Shown here: piece after piece, positions 42,097 to 51,124 of the stretch
How the letters are laid out: each line of letters begins with the position of its first letter
How positions within the stretch are numbered: position 1 is the stretch's first letter
Source of the DNA: CAYUNE01 sp964446115
Lineage (GTDB): Bacteria; Desulfobacterota; Desulfobulbia; Desulfobulbales; Desulfobulbaceae
Reading direction: 5' to 3'
NCBI GenBank assembly: GCA_964446115.1
Contig: CAYUNE010000025.1
Location: forward strand, 1 to 52,036
DNA: 52,036 nt
The notes under the pieces: model-generated
Told to the model about the DNA's origin: nothing
Database searches by the model: none
Seen by the model: the letters and a program-made list of their open reading frames with translations, nothing else
Position numbers and translations under genes: made by a program

Positions 42097-45000
42097 GATA
42101 TATCGCCGATCTCCATATCCACTCCCGTTTTTCCCGCGCCACCAGCAAGGCCTGCACCATACCCGGGCTTGCGGCCTGGGCCCGGATCAAGGGAATCGAT
42201 GTCGTCGGCACCGGCGACTTTACCCATCCCGGCTGGTTTTCCCATTTCAGCGGTACCTTAACCGAGGCGGAGCCGGGATTTTTCCGCCTCAAGCCGGGGG
42301 TGGAGCCCGATTTTTCCACCTTTCCCCATTTCAGCATCACTCCCATGGAGCGCGATGTCCGCTTTGTGCTCACCGCCGAAATCAGCTCCATCTACAAGCG
42401 GGGGGGCAGGGTGAGGAAGATCCACAACGTTCTCCTGGTGCCGGATTTCGACAGCGTCCGCCGTCTCAATGCCAGGCTGGCCGGTATCGGTAATATCGAA
42501 TCCGACGGCCGGCCGATTCTCGGGCTGGACAGCCGGGACCTTCTGGAAATCCTGCTGGAGGAGGCTCCGGAGGGTTTCCTGGTTCCCGCCCATGTCTGGA
42601 CCCCCTGGTTCTCGCTTTTCGGCTCCCGGTCGGGTTTCGACAGTATCGAGGAGTGTTTCGGCGATCTCTCCGACCATATCTTTGCCCTGGAAACCGGGCT
42701 TTCCTCCGATCCGGACATGAACCGGCTGATCTCAGCGCTGGACCGCTGCACCCTTATTTCCAATTCCGACTGCCATTCTCCCGGCAAACTGGGCCGCGAG
42801 GCCAATATCTTCAATACCGACTTCGATTTTTTCGCCATGCGCCGGGCGATCCGTTCGCCGCAGGACCAAGGCGGAAAACAGGTCTTCGAGGCCACCATCG
42901 AGTTTTTCCCGGAAGAGGGCAAGTATCACTGTGATGGCCACCGCAAGTGCGGTTTCTGCTGTGAACCCCTCAAAACCAGGGAGCTGGCCGGAACCTGTCC
43001 TCGCTGCGGTAAAGCGCTCACCGTCGGTGTGCTGCATCGGGTCATGGAGCTGGCCGACCGCTCCAGACCCGTCTATCCACCCGGATCACCCGGGGTCTTC
43101 TCCATCGTGCCCCTGCCGGAACTCATCAGCGAGCTGGTGTCGGTGGGGCCCGCCTCCAAAAAGGTGACGAAAATCTACAGCAACCTCGTCAGCGTTTTTG
43201 GATCGGAATTTACCCTGCTGCTGGAGACACCGCCTGCGGAAATCGAAAAGAGATCGCCGCTGCTGGCCGAGGCTGTGAGCCGCATCCGTTCGGGCCGGGT
43301 GATCAGAAATCCCGGTTATGACGGTGAATTCGGCACTATCAAGGTCTTTGCCGATAATGAGCGGCAGCAACTGGCGGGTCAGCTTGAGCTCTTTCAGGCC
43401 CCGTCGTCTCCACCCCGGAGAAGAAAAAACAAGCCACGCCGTATCCAGCCCCGTCTTTTTGCTCCCTCCGGCCGGGGGCGGCCTGACAAGGGGAGAGGCG
43501 ACCGGGAAAAAAAGCTCAACGAAGAACAGCAGAGTATCGTTCACAGCCGGGCGCGCCACCTTATCGTCAAGGCCGGACCGGGCACAGGCAAAACCTTTAC
43601 CCTGGTTGCCCGGTTACGGCGGATTCTGGGACAAGGCGCCCCCTGCACGGTGATCACCTTCACCAACCGGGCCGCCGACGAGCTCAAGGAACGTATCGGT
43701 CAATGGGAGGGACGGCGCTTGTTCATCGGCACCTTTCACGGGTTTTGCTTGCACCATCTGCGCCAGACCCTGCCGCGGCTGCAGGTTGCCGGTCCCGGCG
43801 AGCGGCGGCTGATTCTGCGTCGCCTTCATCCCCGTTCGGGTGAGCCGGAGATCAGGGCCATGGGGGATGATGTCGGCGCGGCGCTCATCGGCGACCGGAA
43901 GGAAAAACCGTCATGTTTCCAGGCATACATGGATGAGCTCGACCGTCGGCAGATGGTTGATATCGACGCGGTGGTCCCCATGCTGACCGCGCACCTGCAG
44001 AAAAACGACAGCCGCAGCAACCTGATCCGGGAACGGACCGGCTTTCTCTTCATCGACGAATTCCAGGATCTCAACCGCAGTCAGTATCACCTTGTCCGCA
44101 CCCTGGCCGCCACCTCGTCCGTTTTTGCCATCGGCGATCCCGACCAGGCGATTTACGGTTTCCGCGGCAGTGATCCCGCCTATTTTTATCATTTTCTCCG
44201 TGATCTTGACCCGGCCTGCTTTTCCCTGGTGCGGAATTATCGCAGCGCGCAGCAGATCATCGAGGCGGCCAATGGCCTGATTTCATGTAACGGCAACCGT
44301 GGTGACGATGAGAACTTCGGGCGGCCCCGGGCGGTTCGGAGCAGCCGGGGAGCGCTTTTTCGCCACCGGGCATCGGGCGGTGAAGCCGAGGCCCGTTTCA
44401 TTGTCCGCGAGGTGGAACGGCTGGTGGGGGGTACCTCCCACCGGGAAATCGAACGGTTGGACAACGGTGATCAAGACGATGCCGGGCGGCAGCGCAACAT
44501 CACCTTCGGCGATATCGCCGTACTCTACCGCACCGGTGGCCAGGCCGGGACCGTGGCCGCGGCCATGGAGGAGCAGGGGATTCCCCACCAGGTGGTGGAC
44601 CTGCGGCCCTATTACCGGCAGGGTGCTGCAAAGCACCTCTATCTCCGGCTGCTGGCGGCAGCCGATGACGCCGACCTGCCCTCCCTGCTGGAACTGCTGG
44701 CGGAGCAGGCCGGTATCGGCGGGACCACCGTCGATTACCTGGAGCGCAATCTTACCCCTTCGCAGGAGAGGGGAGGCCGTGATTTTCTTGCCGCCGCCCT
44801 TGCCCTGCTCGCGGCCAAGGAGCGTTTTTCCCCGCAACGTCGGATCATCCGACAGCTTGAAAACGAGCTGGAGGAGTTGCGCCGCAGCGTCCTTGACGCG
44901 GGTTTGCGGAAGGCCCTGGAGGCGGAGTGCCGGGATCGGGAAGAAGACGATGGGGTCCGTCGCCTCCTGGAGCTGGCCGATTCCTTCGGCACCGGACTTG

Positions 45001-45434
45001 GTGAGTTTGTTCGCCACCTGAGACGCTACAGTGATACGGTTGTCTATGACCGGCGGGCCGAGGCCGTTACCCTGATGACCCTGCATGCTTCCAAGGGGCT
45101 GGAATTTCCCGTGGTCTTCATCTGCGGCCTGGCAGAGGGCATCCTGCCCCATCAAGGCGCCGCAGCGACCGGGGAGAAAGATAAGGGGGGCAACGACCGC
45201 GATATCGAAGAGGAGCGGCGCCTTTTCTATGTGGGTATGACCCGCGCCATAGATACGCTCTATCTCACCTCCGCTGCCGTCGGTGTCCGTTTCGGGAGAG
45301 TCGTCAGGCTGAAAGAATCCAGGTTTCTTCAAGAAATACCTTTACCTTTGTTCCAAAATCCACGACAATCATCCCAAGAGAAAAAGCCGAGAAAAAAGAA
45401 GAAGAAGGATGTCCGGCAACTTACGCTGTTTTAG
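42093..45434 (+). CDS. endonuclease Q - UvrD helicase fusion with clamp motifs
   Basis: The protein has 1113 residues and a GTG start overlapping the nadD stop. Residues 1 to about 425 form an EndoQ-type PHP nuclease: ADLHIHSRFS (5-14), GDFTHPGW (41-48), HNVLLVPDFD, PAHVWTPW, SNSDCHSP and a Cys cluster (C280, C286, C289, C290, C302, C305) for zinc. Residues 475 to about 1095 form a UvrD/Rep helicase: Walker A AGPGTGKT (494-501), IDEFQD (654-659), GDPDQAIYGFRG (681-692), TLHASKGLEFPVV and YVGMTRA. QLELF (430-434) and the C-terminal QLTLF both fit the sliding-clamp motif. EndoQ nicks 5' of deaminated bases or abasic sites, so the fusion could couple lesion nicking to unwinding; the fusion's function is inferred. 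Confidence 0.87.
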   Translation: MRYIADLHIHSRFSRATSKACTIPGLAAWARIKGIDVVGTGDFTHPGWFSHFSGTLTEAEPGFFRLKPGVEPDFSTFPHFSITPMERDVRFVLTAEISSIYKRGGRVRKIHNVLLVPDFDSVRRLNARLAGIGNIESDGRPILGLDSRDLLEILLEEAPEGFLVPAHVWTPWFSLFGSRSGFDSIEECFGDLSDHIFALETGLSSDPDMNRLISALDRCTLISNSDCHSPGKLGREANIFNTDFDFFAMRRAIRSPQDQGGKQVFEATIEFFPEEGKYHCDGHRKCGFCCEPLKTRELAGTCPRCGKALTVGVLHRVMELADRSRPVYPPGSPGVFSIVPLPELISELVSVGPASKKVTKIYSNLVSVFGSEFTLLLETPPAEIEKRSPLLAEAVSRIRSGRVIRNPGYDGEFGTIKVFADNERQQLAGQLELFQAPSSPPRRRKNKPRRIQPRLFAPSGRGRPDKGRGDREKKLNEEQQSIVHSRARHLIVKAGPGTGKTFTLVARLRRILGQGAPCTVITFTNRAADELKERIGQWEGRRLFIGTFHGFCLHHLRQTLPRLQVAGPGERRLILRRLHPRSGEPEIRAMGDDVGAALIGDRKEKPSCFQAYMDELDRRQMVDIDAVVPMLTAHLQKNDSRSNLIRERTGFLFIDEFQDLNRSQYHLVRTLAATSSVFAIGDPDQAIYGFRGSDPAYFYHFLRDLDPACFSLVRNYRSAQQIIEAANGLISCNGNRGDDENFGRPRAVRSSRGALFRHRASGGEAEARFIVREVERLVGGTSHREIERLDNGDQDDAGRQRNITFGDIAVLYRTGGQAGTVAAAMEEQGIPHQVVDLRPYYRQGAAKHLYLRLLAAADDADLPSLLELLAEQAGIGGTTVDYLERNLTPSQERGGRDFLAAALALLAAKERFSPQRRIIRQLENELEELRRSVLDAGLRKALEAECRDREEDDGVRRLLELADSFGTGLGEFVRHLRRYSDTVVYDRRAEAVTLMTLHASKGLEFPVVFICGLAEGILPHQGAAATGEKDKGGNDRDIEEERRLFYVGMTRAIDTLYLTSAAVGVRFGRVVRLKESRFLQEIPLPLFQNPRQSSQEKKPRKKKKKDVRQLTLF

Positions 45435-45474
45435 GGTTGTCGGGGCAAGACGCGGGTATTCTCCGGTTCCCTCC

Positions 45475-47139
45475 ATGAGCGATGAAAAAAAGATTGCCGG
45501 CCTGCAGCGTGAGATCAGGCGGCTGAAAAGCGCCAACCGCACGCTGCGACGGCGGGTGTCCATGGCCGATGAGGCCAGCCAGGCCAAAAGCGATTTCCTG
45601 GCCATGATCAGCCACGAAATCCGTACGCCCATGAACGGCGTTATCGGTATCGCCGATCTGCTGCTGGACACCAAACTCACCGGCAAACAGCGCAAGTACA
45701 CCGAGCTCATCTACTCATCGGCCCGCGACCTGCTGACGCTCATCAACTCCATCCTCGATTTCAGCAAACTGGAAGCGGACCGGCTCGAACTCGAGGAAGA
45801 GGAGTTCAATCTCGACGAGCTCATCATCGAGGTCATGAGCCTGCACGCCATCGAGGGGACCCGCAAGGGCCTGGATGTGCACTACTCGATTCCCCCCGAG
45901 CTCGACCTGAAATACCTGGGAGACAAGAACCGGTTGCGTCAGGTGCTTGTCAATCTCATCGGCAATTCCATCAAGTTCACGGACAGCGGCTACGTGGTGC
46001 TCAAGGCCACCAAGGAAGAGATCGACAACCGCTCTCATCTTATCTCCTTCACCATCGAGGACAGCGGCTCGGGCATTCCCCCCGAGCGGCAGGAAGACCT
46101 CTTTCTGCCCTTTGCGCAGCTGGATACCTCGTCCACCAGGCGATTCGGCGGCACCGGCCTGGGGCTTACCATCAGCAAGAAACTGGTGGAACTCATGGGC
46201 GGAGAAATCGGTGTGGAGTCAACCCCGGGCAAGGGGTCGCTCTTCTGGTTCAACGTCCGCCTCAAACCGGTGCTTTCCGAAAAAACGGCGATGGATCCAT
46301 CACCGCCGTTGACCGACACCGGGGAGCGCAGGCCGCGGCAGGTCCGCGGCCCCCGGGTGCTCATTGTCGAAGATGACGCCACCAACCGGCTGGTGATCGA
46401 GGGCATGCTCGAACATACCGGCGTTCCCTTCACCTTTGCCCATAACGGCCGGGAGGCCATTGATAAATGGAAGGAAAATGTCTATGACCTCATTCTCATG
46501 GACTGCCAGATGCCGGTGATGAACGGTTACGAGGCCACGGCTGCCATCCTGGCCCTGCAAAAGGAGCTGCCGGAGAAGAAGAAACCGGTCATCATCGCCC
46601 TCACCGCCGACGTCACCTCCCAGGCACGGAAGCGCTGCCGGGAGGTCGGAATGGATGCCTATATAGAAAAACCTATTGATCTCAATGTGTTGAGCGATGT
46701 TGTGCGCCGTCTTTTACCCGACATGCAGCACGATCTCTTTCCCCGGCGCTCCCGGCGGGACCCGGTTGTTGCGCCGCGTTCCTCACCCGGAGATCCGGTG
46801 GACAGCGGTCTGATCAGCATCAAAACCCTGGAACGGCTCAAGCAGAATATCGGTGATATCCGGCCGGTGCTCCGGGTTTTTCTGGACCGGCTTCCCAAGC
46901 TGGTGGCGGTGCTCAAGGAGGAAGCCGGCGCGGAGAATGTCAAGGTACTCATGGAGGTGGCCCATAAACTCAAGGGCAGTTGCGGCCAGTTCGGGGCCGT
47001 GAAACTGGCGAGACTGTGCACCGAGGTGGGCAGGCGGGGCCAGGGAGGAGACCTGTACGCCATGGAGGAGTTGATCGGCAGAATTGAGCGGGCCGCGGTG
47101 GAGACCGATGCATATTTCAGGGATATGCTTGAAGAATAA
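45475..47139 (+). CDS. hybrid histidine kinase with receiver and Hpt domains
   Basis: The protein has 554 residues from the ATG at 45475; an ATG at 45409 would add 22 residues inside the helicase gene and sits right after an AAGAAGG sequence, so the start is uncertain. A short coiled coil leads to HisKA (FLAMISHEIRTPMNG, phospho-His about residue 47), HATPase_c (FGGTGLGLTISKKLV), a receiver (VLIVEDDATNR, LILMDCQMPVMNG) and an Hpt domain (EVAHKLKGSCGQFGAVKLAR). There is no membrane segment, so the input is cytosolic and unknown. The full His-Asp-His chain suggests a phosphorelay, and the receiver-GGDEF protein 282 bases downstream is a possible target. Confidence 0.93.
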   Translation: MSDEKKIAGLQREIRRLKSANRTLRRRVSMADEASQAKSDFLAMISHEIRTPMNGVIGIADLLLDTKLTGKQRKYTELIYSSARDLLTLINSILDFSKLEADRLELEEEEFNLDELIIEVMSLHAIEGTRKGLDVHYSIPPELDLKYLGDKNRLRQVLVNLIGNSIKFTDSGYVVLKATKEEIDNRSHLISFTIEDSGSGIPPERQEDLFLPFAQLDTSSTRRFGGTGLGLTISKKLVELMGGEIGVESTPGKGSLFWFNVRLKPVLSEKTAMDPSPPLTDTGERRPRQVRGPRVLIVEDDATNRLVIEGMLEHTGVPFTFAHNGREAIDKWKENVYDLILMDCQMPVMNGYEATAAILALQKELPEKKKPVIIALTADVTSQARKRCREVGMDAYIEKPIDLNVLSDVVRRLLPDMQHDLFPRRSRRDPVVAPRSSPGDPVDSGLISIKTLERLKQNIGDIRPVLRVFLDRLPKLVAVLKEEAGAENVKVLMEVAHKLKGSCGQFGAVKLARLCTEVGRRGQGGDLYAMEELIGRIERAAVETDAYFRDMLEE

Positions 47140-47421
47140 AGATTTTTTTGGGAAAATAAAGAAAAGAACGCCTTGACGGATACGGATTTTGGCCTGAAAG
47201 CAGGTCATGCGATCAATCGAGCCCCGGCCCTTGCGTGCTACTGCCGGGATTTGAGTTTTCGCAATAGGCGGCGCGGCCGGAAAGACGAATTTTCAAGATG
47301 GTTTGAGGAACCTGTGGTACGACTCCGGTGGGGATGTGCGGTGTCCGGCTGCAGGTGGATATCCCCGGCTGGGGAAAACGATGCTCCGGTAAACGGATGA
47401 ACTGGAGGGATCAACAACCTG

Positions 47422-48753
47422 ATGTCAGAAAATGAACGTAACAGGCCGACGATTCTCGTCGTCGACGATGATGATGTCCTGCGGCTTGTTCTCCGACAGT
47501 ATCTAGAAGGACAACGCTATCGGGTAATGGAGGCGGAGGACGGCGCCGTTGCCCTCAAGAAGTTGCGCAGCCGGCGCATTGATCTTGTTTTGCTGGATAT
47601 CTCCATGCCCGGTGTCGACGGCTGCAAGGTCTGCGACCATATCAACCGGTTTTTACCCAATCCGCCGCCGGTGCTGATGATCACCACCCTCGACGATGAG
47701 GACACAGTTGATCAGGCCTACGAATCCGGTGCCGAAGATTATATCCGCAAACCCATCAAATGGGCGGTTCTCAAAAACCGCATTCACCATATCCTGGCGG
47801 CCCGCCGCGCCAAGCAGGAACTGGAGGAGATCTCCCTTAACTACTCCCTGCTCTTTAATTCTGCGGCGGACGGCATCTGCGGGGTGGATGCCTCGGAACG
47901 TATCAGTTTCGTCAATCCCGCGGCCCTGGAGATGCTGGGTTATACCCGGGAAGAGATGATCGGGAAACCCACCACCGCGTTTTTCTCCATGTCCATTCCC
48001 GGTGAAGAGGGGGCGGACAAGGAGATCTTTCCCTTCCGGGACGCTATTGAGAAGGAGAAGAATTTCCACTACGATGCCCTGCGCCTGGTGCGGAAGGACG
48101 GCACCAGTTTTACCGTTGACTGCAGGGTGGCGCCCATGCGCAAGGGAGAAAAGGTGATCGGCTGCGTCATGATCTTCCTGGATGTCACCGATCGCCAGGA
48201 AGCGGCCGAGGTCATCCGCCACATGGCCAACCACGATTCCCTCACCAACCTGCCCAACCGCAACTTCTTTCTCAAGCGTCTGCCCCAGGCCATTTCCCTG
48301 GCCCGGCGCGAACACCGGCTCCTCGCTTTGCTCTTTATCGATCTGGACCGATTCAAGCCGGTCAATGACCGCTTCGGTCATTCGGTGGGGGATAAGGTGC
48401 TGCAGGTGGTGGCCGGACGGCTGGAAAAGATGCTGCGTTCCTCGGACAGTGTCTGCCGCCTCGGCGGCGATGAGTTCGTCATCCTGCTGGAGAGCACCAA
48501 GAGTATCCAGGGCGCCGAAGAGGTGGCGCGAAAGGCCATCGAGGCCCTGAACCAGCCCATTGAGGTGGACGGCAACAACTGCAGCGTCGGGGCCAGTATC
48601 GGTATCAGCGTCTATCCGCACGACTGCAACGATTCGGAAACCATGCTCAAGCATGCGGATATCGCCATGTACCGGGCCAAGAAGAACGGCCGCGACCGCT
48701 ACGAGATCTACAACAGCGGCATGGAGAAAAAACCGAACCGTCGGGCTACATGA
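47422..48753 (+). CDS. response regulator with PAS and GGDEF domains
   Basis: The protein has 443 residues. The receiver (about 9-130) has the phospho-acceptor D59 in VLLDISMPG. A PAS domain covers about 140-262 (GICGVDASERISFVNPAALE). The GGDEF domain (about 265-435) has the intact active site GGDEF at 348-352 and an inhibitory I-site RSSD at 339-342. It is an active-looking diguanylate cyclase controlled by phosphorylation and product feedback. It is the natural partner for the two PilZ proteins in this window, though the link is not shown. Its 3' end overlaps the converging CBS gene by 8 bases. Confidence 0.95.
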   Translation: MSENERNRPTILVVDDDDVLRLVLRQYLEGQRYRVMEAEDGAVALKKLRSRRIDLVLLDISMPGVDGCKVCDHINRFLPNPPPVLMITTLDDEDTVDQAYESGAEDYIRKPIKWAVLKNRIHHILAARRAKQELEEISLNYSLLFNSAADGICGVDASERISFVNPAALEMLGYTREEMIGKPTTAFFSMSIPGEEGADKEIFPFRDAIEKEKNFHYDALRLVRKDGTSFTVDCRVAPMRKGEKVIGCVMIFLDVTDRQEAAEVIRHMANHDSLTNLPNRNFFLKRLPQAISLARREHRLLALLFIDLDRFKPVNDRFGHSVGDKVLQVVAGRLEKMLRSSDSVCRLGGDEFVILLESTKSIQGAEEVARKAIEALNQPIEVDGNNCSVGASIGISVYPHDCNDSETMLKHADIAMYRAKKNGRDRYEIYNSGMEKKPNRRAT

Positions 48754-49192
48754 GAATGGACCTGATGATATCCGATTTACCGATGACCCCCACCAGGTGT
48801 TCGCCGTCGATGACCGGCAGGGTGTGAACCCTCTTGTCCGCCATGATGGTGGCAACCTCGTCCAACGGGGTCTCCGGATCGACGCTGATCACCTTCTCGG
48901 TGAAAATATCCTCCACCTTGACCCCTGCCATCTTGCGCATTTCCCTTTCGAACCGCTCGGGATTTTCCAGGTAGATGACCGAGTCCAGGATAGTGATCAC
49001 CGTCGGAATATGAACCTTCTTGGTCTGGTCGATGAGGTCGTTTTCCGTCACCACGCCGATCACCCGTCCGTCTTCGACCACCGGCGCGCCGCTGATTCTG
49101 TTGTCGGCAAGCAGGCGGGCCAGCTCACGCACCGTTGTGTTTTTTTCCACGCTGATCACCGTGCCGGTCATGATATCTTTTGCCCTGAGCAT
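48746..49192 (-). CDS. two-CBS-domain protein
   Basis: The protein has 148 residues from the ATG at 49192, after AGAGGGGG; the frame is open far upstream inside nnr but encodes no domain there. Two CBS motifs are seen: RAKDIMTGTVISVEKNTTVR with SGAPVVEDGRVIGVVTENDL, and VEDIFTEKVISVDPETPL with HTLPVIDGEHLVGVIGKSDI. CBS pairs bind adenosine nucleotides and regulate partners. It overlaps the end of nnr by 25 bases, so the two are coupled. Its partner is unknown. Confidence 0.9.
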   Translation of the reverse strand: MLRAKDIMTGTVISVEKNTTVRELARLLADNRISGAPVVEDGRVIGVVTENDLIDQTKKVHIPTVITILDSVIYLENPERFEREMRKMAGVKVEDIFTEKVISVDPETPLDEVATIMADKRVHTLPVIDGEHLVGVIGKSDIIRSILM

Positions 49193-50793
49193 ACTTTTCC
49201 CCCTCTGTTTGATGTTCTGCGGCCAAGTTCCGTCAGCATCCCGGGTACTGCCTCGGCCACTTCCGAGGCCAGGTAGCCGTAGTGTCGCTCTCCGGCCAGT
49301 TGATCGGCGGCCGCGCCGTGCACAAAGACCCCCAGGCGGCAGGCATCCCAGGGTGAATAGCCCTGGGCCAGCAGGCCGCCGATGAGACCTGCCAGTACAT
49401 CTCCCATGCCGCCGCCGGCCATGCCCGCGTTGCCGCTGGAGTTGATCGCCGCCCTGCCGTCCGGCCCGCCGATAACGGTTCCGGCACCTTTGAGAACGCA
49501 AAAAAGTCCGGCAACACCGGCCAGACGCGCCACCGCCCCCAGCCGGTCCGCCTGGATCTCTGCACTGCTGCAGCCCAGCAGTCTGGCCATCTCGCCGGGA
49601 TGAGGAGTGAGAATCCGGGCTGCCGGCGGCTGCTGTTGCAGGAGCTCCGGGGCTGTGGCCAGGATATTGAGGCCGTCGGCATCAATGACCATGGGCAGCT
49701 CAACCTCGCGGTAGAGGCTGCGTACCAGCCTGGCGGTCTCCTCGCCGGTGGTCAGGCCGGGGCCGAGAACCAGGGCTGTTTTTCCGGCCAAGGCGGAGGT
49801 GATAACACCATGGTCATCGTAACCGGGGGCATGCTGTGAAGCGGGCAGGGTAATGGTCATCGCCTCGCTGAGCGTGGTTTCGAAAATCGGGTTCAGGGTG
49901 CGGGGCACGGCCAGGCTCACCAGGCCGGTGCCGCAGCGCAGCGCTCCCCGGGCGCAGAGAATGGCGGCCCCGGTTTTACCGGTGGAGCCGGCAACAACCA
50001 GAAGGTGGCCGTGGCTGCCCTTGTGGGAGAGTGGCGATCGCGGTTTCAGCAGCGCGGCCATGGACTGCCGGGTGAGCAGCTCCTTGCCGGGGGTGTCGCC
50101 TTCTGCCGCCCGGTTGGGGATGGTAATGTCGATCACCCGTAGTCTGCCGCTGTTTTCCAGGCCGGCCTGCAGAACATGTCCCGGCTTTGCCAGACCATAG
50201 GTGGCGGTATAGTCGGCCCGCACGCAGCCGCCGAGCACGCGGCCGTCGTCGCTGCCGATTCCGGAGGCGATATCCACGGCGCAGACCGGTGCCGGCAAGG
50301 TTTCCCGCAGCCGGTTGATGAGGGTGATGCAGTGGAGGAAATGGCCGCCGATCTCCCTGGAGAGGCCGGTGCCGAAAAGGGCGTCCACCAGGGCCCAGAC
50401 CGGTGTCACGCCGTGCAAAGCGGTAATTTCCGCCCGGGCATGGTCGAGCTTTTCCGCTGTATCCGTCACCGAATGCGCCAGGCGCAACCGGCTGACGATC
50501 TGGTAGTTGCAGGCGGCATCACCGGTGAGCCGCTGCGGGTCGATCAGGTAGAAGATCTGGACCCGGGCCCCCAGCTGATGCAGGTGGCGGGCCATGACCA
50601 GGCCGTCGCCGCCGTTGTTGCCCGGTCCCACAAAGATGACCACCGCTGATCCGGACGGATCTCCCAGCTCCTCCACCAGGAAATCGACGCTGCCGGCCCC
50701 GGCATTTTCCATGAGCACGATGCCGGGAATGCCGTATTCCTCAATGGCCTTTCGATCAAGTTCCCGCATTTCCGCGGCTGAGACAAGTTTCAT
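49168..50793 (-). CDS. nnr: bifunctional NAD(P)H-hydrate repair enzyme
   Basis: The protein has 541 residues. The N-terminal half (about 1-220) is the epimerase YjeF_N/NnrE with FVGPGNNGGDGLVMARHL. The C-terminal half (about 235-520) is the ADP-dependent dehydratase NnrD with HGHLLVVAGSTGKTGAAILC (263-282), the TPHPGEMARL motif and NSSGNAGMAGGGMGDVLAG-type site. It repairs NADHX and NADPHX. The last 25 bases overlap the CBS gene, and the upstream 331 bases hold no gene. Confidence 0.95.
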   Translation of the reverse strand: MKLVSAAEMRELDRKAIEEYGIPGIVLMENAGAGSVDFLVEELGDPSGSAVVIFVGPGNNGGDGLVMARHLHQLGARVQIFYLIDPQRLTGDAACNYQIVSRLRLAHSVTDTAEKLDHARAEITALHGVTPVWALVDALFGTGLSREIGGHFLHCITLINRLRETLPAPVCAVDIASGIGSDDGRVLGGCVRADYTATYGLAKPGHVLQAGLENSGRLRVIDITIPNRAAEGDTPGKELLTRQSMAALLKPRSPLSHKGSHGHLLVVAGSTGKTGAAILCARGALRCGTGLVSLAVPRTLNPIFETTLSEAMTITLPASQHAPGYDDHGVITSALAGKTALVLGPGLTTGEETARLVRSLYREVELPMVIDADGLNILATAPELLQQQPPAARILTPHPGEMARLLGCSSAEIQADRLGAVARLAGVAGLFCVLKGAGTVIGGPDGRAAINSSGNAGMAGGGMGDVLAGLIGGLLAQGYSPWDACRLGVFVHGAAADQLAGERHYGYLASEVAEAVPGMLTELGRRTSNRGGKVCSGQKIS

Positions 50794-51124
50794 GGTTTTT
50801 TTCGTTTTTTTGGGTCAAGGTTTGCGCCTGCGACAACAACCGTCAGTCAAAGAGGCATATAGTATAGCGCCGGATCGGCAAGAATTCCAGGCGGGAAAAT
50901 GAAAAGCGGGTAACCAGCCGATCGCCGCGGGATTTCCAGGTGGAAAAGCAGGTGATTTTTTGCCTTGTTTCCCGTATGTTGATACAATTTTATAGGGATG
51001 TTTACGCCGTAAGAGAAGCGTGGTTGGAAGAATGGGAAGTGGAATTGGACTCTGCTGGTCCGGGCTCATCAGGGGCGCGGAGTGGCGGAGTAAGGCAGCA
51101 GAAAGGAGAAGTGAGGGGGGCAAG
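50794..51124. other. intergenic region between nnr and the DUF166 gene
   Basis: These 331 bases separate two divergent genes and hold no recognised coding region. A promoter for the right-hand gene is at 50960-50988. The leader of about 130 bases (50995-51124) is G-rich on the plus strand; no riboswitch class was recognised. Confidence 0.45.
50960..50988 (+). promoter_or_regulatory. sigma-70 promoter of the DUF166 gene
   Basis: TTGCCT (50960-50965), a 17-base spacer and TACAAT (50983-50988) form a good pair. Transcription would start near 50995, giving a leader of about 130 bases. Confidence 0.55.

Noticed and set aside
47173..47400. 75-codon frame ahead of the GGDEF gene
   Set aside because: It begins with a rare start codon, has no domain and ends just before the true start. 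A c-di-GMP riboswitch was also considered for this stretch, but the conserved core was not found.
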